NCBI GenBank assembly: GCA_023256015.1
Contig: JAGDWK010000078.1
Location: 1-44,169 of the forward strand
Source of the DNA: Thermogladius sp.
GTDB lineage: Archaea > Thermoproteota > Thermoprotei_A > Sulfolobales > Desulfurococcaceae
Direction of reading: 5' to 3'
Length of the DNA stretch: 44,169 nucleotides
Within the stretch, counting starts at the first letter, position 1. Every line of letters begins with the position of its first letter. The position numbers and the translations under genes are program-made. Under the pieces are notes generated by a model. That model was given only the letters and a program-made list of their open reading frames with translations. It did no database searches and was not told the DNA's origin. Of this stretch, positions 39,185-44,169 are shown one piece after another.

Positions 39185-39646
39185 GTGGGTAGGAGTTTGT
39201 CTAACAGGAAGAGGGGCTTCGCGCACGAGAGAGACCTCGCCAGGAGGCTCTGGGAGAGAGGGTTCGCTGTCATGAGAGCCCCGGCAAGCGGCTCGAAAGC
39301 CAAGAGGGTAGTATACCCCGACGTGGTCGCTATCATGAACGGCCAAGTCTTTGCCTTCGAGGTCAAAACCACTAGAACAGGGGAAAAGACTCTGTACATT
39401 CAAAGAGACCAAGTCCAAAAACTCGTAGAGTTCGTCAGGAGGTCGGGAGGGGCCGCATTCATAGCGGTCAAGATCGTAGGGAGAGGAGAGTGGATGTTCG
39501 TACCCGTGAAGGAGCTGGTGGAGACGCCCGGGGGCAATTACAAGCTCTCACTCGGCAACTTGCGGGAGGGTAGCTTTCTGAGGATAGACAACCTGGTGGC
39601 CATTGCGCTAGGGGTTAGGCCTCTACGCGAGTTCCTGAAGAGCTAG
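39185..39646 (+). CDS. hjc: Holliday junction resolvase Hjc
   Basis: A 153-residue archaeal resolvase that cuts four-way DNA junctions symmetrically. Catalytic features of its PD-(D/E)XK nuclease fold are visible: the N-terminal FAHERDLARRLWERGF with the conserved Glu, VVYPDVVAIMNG with the metal-binding Asp, and VFAFEVKTTRTGEK with Glu and Lys. Length is slightly above the typical 120-145 residues, with a C-terminal extension (LREGSFLRIDNLVAIALGVRPLREFL). The start is GTG 39185; TTG 39197 would also fit. It ends two bases before the convergent PINA gene. Confidence 0.95.
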   Translation: MGRSLSNRKRGFAHERDLARRLWERGFAVMRAPASGSKAKRVVYPDVVAIMNGQVFAFEVKTTRTGEKTLYIQRDQVQKLVEFVRRSGGAAFIAVKIVGRGEWMFVPVKELVETPGGNYKLSLGNLREGSFLRIDNLVAIALGVRPLREFLKS

Positions 39647-39648
39647 GG

Positions 39649-41208
39649 CTACTCGAGCTTGACTCTTATGTTCACCTTGTACTTCTCCATGAGCTTCCTG
39701 AGCTTCCTCATGGACTTTACGTACTTGTTGGCCGAGTCTCTGGGTATCGATATGACAACCCCGTCCTCTACCTCCTCGAGTCTAGCCCCTGGGAAGAGCT
39801 TCTCGAGCTGGGCGTACAGCCTGTGGCCCTCCTGCCTGCCGAACTTTAGCTTCTTGACGGGGACGACCACCGTCTGCTCGCCGAAAGTGTATATCTCGTA
39901 CTCCAGCTCGTCGGTCATGAAGTCCCTGACCTCTACTACGGGCCTTGAGAGCTCCGCCTCCTTTAACCCCGTGGGCAGCTTGACCGTCATCCTGACGTCG
40001 TAGACCTTCTCGACGAGCCCGTTCCTTATGAAGATCACGGTGTCGACCAGGGAGGGTATCATGCCTAGCTCGACTCTCCCAATGAACCTCTGGATAGCGT
40101 CTATGGGGCTGGTCGCGTGGACGACGCCTATCATCCCGATGCCCGCCAGCCGCAGGTCCGCGTACAGCTTGAAGTCCTCGTCGGTTCTCATCTCGTCGAA
40201 GACCGTGTAGTCCGGCCTGGAGAGGAGTAGTATGTCGTGTAGCTCTCTCGCGTCGGCGTACGTCTTGCTGTACTGGGTGACCTCCTCCGGAAGTACCATG
40301 TCCCTAGGGCTCTCGATCGTCTTCACGATCTTGCCCCTCCTGAAGTAGTACTCGGCAAGCGCCTGCGCGAAGGTCGTCTTCCCCATACCTGGCGCCCCCG
40401 CTATTAGTATGCCCTCAGCCCTCTCGTTAAGCCTGCTTATCAGCTTGGCCGGCAGGTTGTAGTCCTCGAGCCTAAGCTTCTTGAGCGGGCGCACTATGGT
40501 CAACTCCCACCCGTCGCTCATCGGCGGCCTCGTTACGACTATCCTGTACAGGCCGAGCTGTATTATGGAAGAGCCCGGCCTGTCGATCTCTATGAAGCTG
40601 TCCTCCCTCCTCCTCGCCTCTTCGACGATCTCGTTGACCATCTGCTCTATCTCCTTCCTCGTCAAGACGCCGTCGGAGAGCCTGACGTAGCTCCAGTCGC
40701 CCGGCCTGCCCTTCTTGGCCACGGGCTGGGTGTTCTCCTTTATGTGGACGCTCATCGTGTTCTCGTCGAAGAACCTCTCGAAGGATAGGTGGACCCGGTT
40801 CTCGGGCTCGTATAAGAGGGCGTCGACACCCATAGCCTCGGCGACCATTTTCGCGACCCTGCTCCCTGTCACGACTATGCCCCCCACCTGCATGGCGTAG
40901 TCTCTCACAACCATGTTAAGGGCGCTCTCGTCGAGCTCCCTCGTCTTGTACACCGACTCGTCTCCCGTGTACTCCAGCCTTATGAGCCCCCTCGCGCTGA
41001 GCTCTCTTAGCCTCTTCAGCTCCTCCAGCCCCGCGTACCCTACTGCCTGATCCCTCAGAGCGGCCTGCTCGAGGTAAGCAATTATCTCCTTCCTGACCAC
41101 TACTCTACCCCTGAGCCGCCCCTCCTCCACTAGCTTGGAGACTATTCCCTGGACGATCGCCGTCAAGTCCGGCACAGCGACAGTCTCGCCGGCAAGCCTT
41201 ATACCCAC
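39649..41208 (-). CDS. pina: PINA-type PIN-ATPase-KH protein
   Basis: A 519-residue protein with three modules: an N-terminal PIN-like domain (about residues 1-140, acidic residues at Asp14, Glu41, Asp94), a VirB11/PilT-like hexameric ATPase (about 205-430) and a C-terminal KH-like domain (about 445-519). The ATPase has Walker A IAGAPGMGKTTF (271-279 core), IESPRDMVLP, Walker B YTVFDEMRTDEDF and VVHATSPIDAIQRFIGR. From established work on Sulfolobus, PINA promotes Holliday junction branch migration and interacts with Hjc; here the two genes are tail to tail. The start is GTG 41208. Confidence 0.9.
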   Translation of the reverse strand: MGIRLAGETVAVPDLTAIVQGIVSKLVEEGRLRGRVVVRKEIIAYLEQAALRDQAVGYAGLEELKRLRELSARGLIRLEYTGDESVYKTRELDESALNMVVRDYAMQVGGIVVTGSRVAKMVAEAMGVDALLYEPENRVHLSFERFFDENTMSVHIKENTQPVAKKGRPGDWSYVRLSDGVLTRKEIEQMVNEIVEEARRREDSFIEIDRPGSSIIQLGLYRIVVTRPPMSDGWELTIVRPLKKLRLEDYNLPAKLISRLNERAEGILIAGAPGMGKTTFAQALAEYYFRRGKIVKTIESPRDMVLPEEVTQYSKTYADARELHDILLLSRPDYTVFDEMRTDEDFKLYADLRLAGIGMIGVVHATSPIDAIQRFIGRVELGMIPSLVDTVIFIRNGLVEKVYDVRMTVKLPTGLKEAELSRPVVEVRDFMTDELEYEIYTFGEQTVVVPVKKLKFGRQEGHRLYAQLEKLFPGARLEEVEDGVVISIPRDSANKYVKSMRKLRKLMEKYKVNIRVKLE

Positions 41209-41291
41209 TACCTATCCACCATTACAGTGCTTGCTAATCGGAAAACAGGTTTTAAAGCTCGCCTAGTCAAGCTAGTATCGGTGATGTGTAG
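41209..41291. promoter_or_regulatory. divergent promoter region of PINA and the 41292 phosphoesterase
   Basis: A near-symmetrical A/T element, GGTTTTAAAGC (about 41253-41263), can serve as TATA box in both directions. For the plus-strand gene it lies about 30-35 bases before GTG 41292; for PINA about 45 bases before GTG 41208. Confidence 0.5.
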
Positions 41292-42791
41292 GTGAGGCCT
41301 GGGGTAGCCGCGTTATTGCTGCTCCTGACGTTGACCACCGCCATGGGTGTACACGCCGAGGGGGCGCAGCCCCTCCAGCAGGCCACTTCTAGACCTCTCC
41401 CGCAGAACCTACCCTACTACGTGCTGGTCGTGTGGGGCGACAATAGACCCTCGTCTACCTCGGGCCCCTCCTCGCTGGTGTACCCAAATGTCTTCGTGGA
41501 CATACTGAACGAGGTCAGCGGGATATACCCCCAAGCGGTGATCGGTGGAGGCGACTTCGTGTCCTTCGGTACTCTCGACCAGTACAAGGCGTTCTACAAC
41601 CTGTTGTCGCAGGCTAGAATCGACAACTTCATACCGGTCATTGGCAACCACGACGTGGCCTACGGCCCCGACTCCTGGAGCTACTACGCGGCGTACGTGG
41701 GGAACACGACCGTCGTCTTCGACGACATACCCGGGTGGAGGATCGCCTCGCTCAACGCTGAGGGGTCTCTCAGCGACCTCTATTACGGGCTCAACGCGAC
41801 GCTGAGCGGTCTGGGCAACAGGTCGCTAATCCTAGCATACCACAGGCCTATCTACCCCTACGTTGGCCACAACATGCAGGACGAGGAGCCAGATAAAGCC
41901 AGCGCAATACTGAACTTCGTATCCTCCCTCACCTTCCCGCCGAGAATAGTCCTGCAGAGCCACTGGCACGGCTACGCCGAGAACGCGACGCCCAGCACAC
42001 TCTGGCTCGTGACGGGCGGTGGGGGTGCGCCGCTCTACGGCTGCTCGTCGGCCAACGCTACATTTTGCTCGCCGACCTACAACTACGTCGTCCTAGTACT
42101 CTACCCGACCGGGGAGTACAGCTACATACCGCTGAAGGCGGGGCCAGGCTCGGGCAACGTTACAGTTAGGGTAGCCGACTCGACCAGCTTCATTGTGAAC
42201 AACACCAAGCTGGACGTCTACGGGAACTACCGAGAAGTGCCTGTCAGGCTGGTCTGGACGGCCGGGAGCAGAGTCCTCTACCTCGTCGGCTTCGCTCCAG
42301 CCAACTCGGTGTCCTACGCCGCGTACGACGAGTCGAGCAAGGCGATCAGGACTAACCTGACCAACGCCTACGTCTACGTGCAGAGCCTCGACAGGCCCTA
42401 CGAGGCGACCGTGGTCGAGGTCAGAGCAGGGGTAGCAGACCTCTCCGCCTTAAACCTGTCGGGTGTTACCGCGGTCTCGCCACCCCTGGTTGTACAGCCC
42501 ACGCAGACCACGACTACTGTGAGAACAACGACGACCACCACGTGGACCACCACGACCACTACGACTACCACCACGACTACGACTACCACTACTACGGCCA
42601 CGACTACTACCACGGTGACAACGTCTCCGACCGCTACCGTTACTACGACAACCACGACCACGGCAACGCAGGTATTGACAGGAACCCCCGAGGAAACTGT
42701 GGCTCGGGGCGTTGTGACGGCGGTCGTAGTCCTGCTGTTCGTGCTCGCCCTAGCCTACCTGTACCTCAGGAGGGCCAGGGCTAGAAAATGA
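41292..42791 (+). CDS. second stalked, secreted calcineurin-like phosphoesterase
   Basis: A 499-residue exported enzyme with signal peptide (GVAALLLLLTLTTAMGVHAEG) and a compact phosphoesterase domain (about residues 35-270). Metal motifs are VVWGDNRP, VIGGGDFVSF, PVIGNHDVAYG, LAYHRPIYPY and LQSHWHGYAENA; the first block has Asn rather than a His-type DxH, as in many archaeal secreted members. A beta domain (about 290-400) leads to a Thr stalk (42506-42668), a membrane helix (VVTAVVVLLFVLALAYLYL) and tail RRARARK. The stalk-helix-basic-tail end is the same plan as in the 33922, 35721 and 36944 proteins, although the gene lies on the other strand. GTG 41292 is the start. Its 3' end overlaps the cDPG synthetase gene by 11 bases. 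Confidence 0.9.
   Translation: MRPGVAALLLLLTLTTAMGVHAEGAQPLQQATSRPLPQNLPYYVLVVWGDNRPSSTSGPSSLVYPNVFVDILNEVSGIYPQAVIGGGDFVSFGTLDQYKAFYNLLSQARIDNFIPVIGNHDVAYGPDSWSYYAAYVGNTTVVFDDIPGWRIASLNAEGSLSDLYYGLNATLSGLGNRSLILAYHRPIYPYVGHNMQDEEPDKASAILNFVSSLTFPPRIVLQSHWHGYAENATPSTLWLVTGGGGAPLYGCSSANATFCSPTYNYVVLVLYPTGEYSYIPLKAGPGSGNVTVRVADSTSFIVNNTKLDVYGNYREVPVRLVWTAGSRVLYLVGFAPANSVSYAAYDESSKAIRTNLTNAYVYVQSLDRPYEATVVEVRAGVADLSALNLSGVTAVSPPLVVQPTQTTTTVRTTTTTTWTTTTTTTTTTTTTTTTTATTTTTVTTSPTATVTTTTTTTATQVLTGTPEETVARGVVTAVVVLLFVLALAYLYLRRARARK
42506..42668 (+). repeat. Thr-codon tract (stalk) of the second phosphoesterase
   Basis: About 54 codons, mostly ACN with all four Thr codons used, interrupted by Val-Arg, Trp, Ala and Ser-Pro. 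The complementary strand shows a spurious poly-Val reading frame. Confidence 0.88.
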
Positions 42792-44112
42792 ATTTTTTAC
42801 CGGCCCTCTCCAGGAACTTGTCCACTATGTCCTTGAAAGTAGGGCCCTCTACCACGCGTACCCTGAAGGACACGTGTAGAGCCGGCTTGTTCAGCCTTAT
42901 AAGCTTGGTGAGGTCGCTGGGTGTGGCGAGCAAGACGGCGTCCGCCGGAACCGAGTTCAAGGTCTCCTCTAGGTCCCTCAACTGATCAGGGTTGTACCCC
43001 ATACTGGGTACTACGGGCCCTATACCCCTGAACTCCTCGTACACCGCCTTCAGGGAGCCCCTCGCGTAGGGGCGTGGGTCGACGACCTCGAGCCCGTACT
43101 TCTTAGCCGCCACGTAGCCGGCGCCGTAGCCGGCGCCGCCGTGCGTCACGGTGGGGGCGTCCTCGACGACGACGACCCTCCTAACCCCCTTCGGCTCGCC
43201 CTCCTCTATGTGCACGTCGCTGACGGCTACGCTCACCTCGGCCCTCGGGTTCAAGGCCTTGATCCTCTCCACGAGGCTGTCCAGCACCTGCCTTGTCGCC
43301 TGGTCGGCCTTGTTAACGATCACGTTGTCGCAGGCAAGGAGGTTCACCATGCCCGGGAAAGCCGAGGTCTCAATACCCGGCCTCATAGCGTCGGCCACCG
43401 TGATGTACAGGTCCGGCTTGTAGAACGGGAAGTCGTTGTTGCCCCCGTCCCACAGGATGACGTCGCTGCTCTTCTCGACCTCTCTCAGGATCATGCCGTA
43501 GTCTACGCCGGCGTAGACCGTGAAGCCGAGTTTCAGGTAGTGCTCGTACTCCTCCCTCTCCTCCACGGTGATCAAGTACTTGCCGAGGTCGTCGAACGTC
43601 TCGAACTTCTGAACGGGGTAGAAGACCTCGCTGTACGGCATAGGGTGCCTTACAACACCGACCCTTAAACCCCTGGACTTGAGCTCTAACGCGACCTCGC
43701 GGGAGACACTGCTCTTCCCTACACCCGTCTTCACACCCGTCACAGCTATAACGGGCTTGATGCTCTCCAGCATCGTGTCTTTGAAACCGAGAATCCTGAA
43801 GCTGGCCCCCGTCTTGAGGACTTTTGAGACCACCTCGCCGAGCTCTTGGAACGTCAGGTCGCTGTAGGATAAAACCGCCTCTTCGAAGCCGGGGTTCTTG
43901 GCGAGCTCCTCTATGTACCCTACCCCGAGAACTGGTATCCCGTTCGGGTACAGCCTGCCGGCGAGCTCTGGAGGGTAGACCCTCGTCTTCAGCCCCCTTA
44001 TCTGCGTCTGGAGGAACGCCACTACGCGGTACTCGGGGTTGTCCCTGAAGTACACGTTGAAGTTGTGGAAGTCTCTACCAGACGCACCAATAATCACGAC
44101 TCTCTTAGGCAT
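42781..44112 (-). CDS. cpgS: cyclic 2,3-diphosphoglycerate synthetase homologue
   Basis: A 443-residue protein with a Rossmann-like N-domain (KRVVIIGASGRDFHNFNVYFRDNPEYRVVAFLQTQI), a P-loop IAVTGVKTGVGKSSVSREVA (about residues 122-141), an ATPase body (DVILWDGGNNDFPFYKPDLYITVADAMRPG, CDNVIVNKADQAT) and a C-terminal domain with VEDAPTVTHGGAGYGAGYVAAKKYG. The order matches archaeal cDPG synthetases, which close 2,3-diphosphoglycerate to the cyclic trianionic thermoprotectant using ATP. Many Crenarchaeota carry homologues whose product has not been measured, so function is by homology. The ATG is at 44112, with a TATA-like GTTTTTTATTC upstream at about 44143-44153. Confidence 0.88.
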   Translation of the reverse strand: MPKRVVIIGASGRDFHNFNVYFRDNPEYRVVAFLQTQIRGLKTRVYPPELAGRLYPNGIPVLGVGYIEELAKNPGFEEAVLSYSDLTFQELGEVVSKVLKTGASFRILGFKDTMLESIKPVIAVTGVKTGVGKSSVSREVALELKSRGLRVGVVRHPMPYSEVFYPVQKFETFDDLGKYLITVEEREEYEHYLKLGFTVYAGVDYGMILREVEKSSDVILWDGGNNDFPFYKPDLYITVADAMRPGIETSAFPGMVNLLACDNVIVNKADQATRQVLDSLVERIKALNPRAEVSVAVSDVHIEEGEPKGVRRVVVVEDAPTVTHGGAGYGAGYVAAKKYGLEVVDPRPYARGSLKAVYEEFRGIGPVVPSMGYNPDQLRDLEETLNSVPADAVLLATPSDLTKLIRLNKPALHVSFRVRVVEGPTFKDIVDKFLERAGKKFIF

Positions 44113-44169
44113 ATATACACCATGTAGAAGAATAGAGGGTATGAATAAAAAACTTTAGTTTGCCTAAAG
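44113..44169 (-). promoter_or_regulatory. promoter region of the cDPG synthetase gene (edge of window)
   Basis: On the minus strand GTTTTTTATTC at about 44143-44153 is the best TATA candidate, giving a start near 44123. A second A/T element, GTATATATG, overlaps the start codon itself. Confidence 0.4.

Noticed and set aside
42398-42661. A poly-valine protein on the minus strand.
   Set aside because: It is the complement of the Thr-codon tract of the phosphoesterase gene; the same explains Asp/His/Tyr-rich frames near 34000 and 42600.

Overview
The window reads as chromosomal DNA of a hyperthermophilic crenarchaeon (Thermoproteota). I lean towards a Desulfurococcales-type organism, but the sequence does not fix the genus. 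The reasons are: Hjc resolvase next to a PINA-type PIN-ATPase-KH protein; a cyclic 2,3-diphosphoglycerate synthetase homologue; an O-phosphoserine sulfhydrylase closely resembling the Aeropyrum enzyme as I recall it; a QueC for archaeosine synthesis; archaeal promoters (A/T-rich TATA boxes about 25 nt upstream of short leaders); frequent GTG/TTG starts; and T-rich terminators. No rRNA, tRNA, CRISPR array or insertion sequence was recognised.

Region 1 (1-5600) is accessory in character. It holds the 3' end of queC, a SAM methyltransferase, a decayed HEPN gene overlapping an MNT nucleotidyltransferase, a second single-chain NTase-HEPN protein, a SagB-type nitroreductase with a small membrane protein, and an O-phosphoserine sulfhydrylase. 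It ends at about 5597, where the sulfhydrylase frame runs straight into the middle of a coiled-coil/transglutaminase-like gene. That gene has lost its 3' end, so a recombination or assembly junction lies there.

Region 2 (6469-14112) is mostly housekeeping. It has a C2H2 zinc-finger protein, a thiolase/carboxyltransferase pair with a convergent biotin carrier protein, an RNA m5C methyltransferase with a PUA-like partner and a DUF72 protein, then deoxyribose-phosphate aldolase and a spermidine-synthase-like aminopropyltransferase.

Region 3 (14099-22676) is the most system-like part. A PadR repressor with a DrrAB-type exporter is divergent from an HD-domain protein, a MacB/LolD-type ATPase, a 1175-residue secreted protein built of roughly 120-residue repeats, and an FtsX/MacB-type permease. 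The intergenic region carries two copies of one 18-bp dyad, GTATATC-N4-GATAYAT. Each copy sits where transcription should start for one of the two operons. I infer one PadR-controlled divergon with two ABC systems.

Region 4 (22746-30455) contains small independent units: a DUF2299 protein, an amidohydrolase, an ACT-domain protein with a flavin reductase, a 5-formyl-THF cyclo-ligase-like protein, an isoaspartyl peptidase, two facing DNA-binding proteins, a structured intergenic element, a kinase-like protein and a phosphodiesterase.

Region 5 (30504-44112) is a surface-nutrition cluster. An ABC importer (ATPase, fused permease, binding protein) is followed by three more secreted proteins. All four exported proteins end in a Thr-rich stalk, a membrane helix and a short basic tail; two are calcineurin-like phosphoesterases. 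This suggests capture of a phosphorylated compound at the cell surface. Hjc and PINA lie tail to tail inside the cluster, and the window ends with the cDPG synthetase gene.
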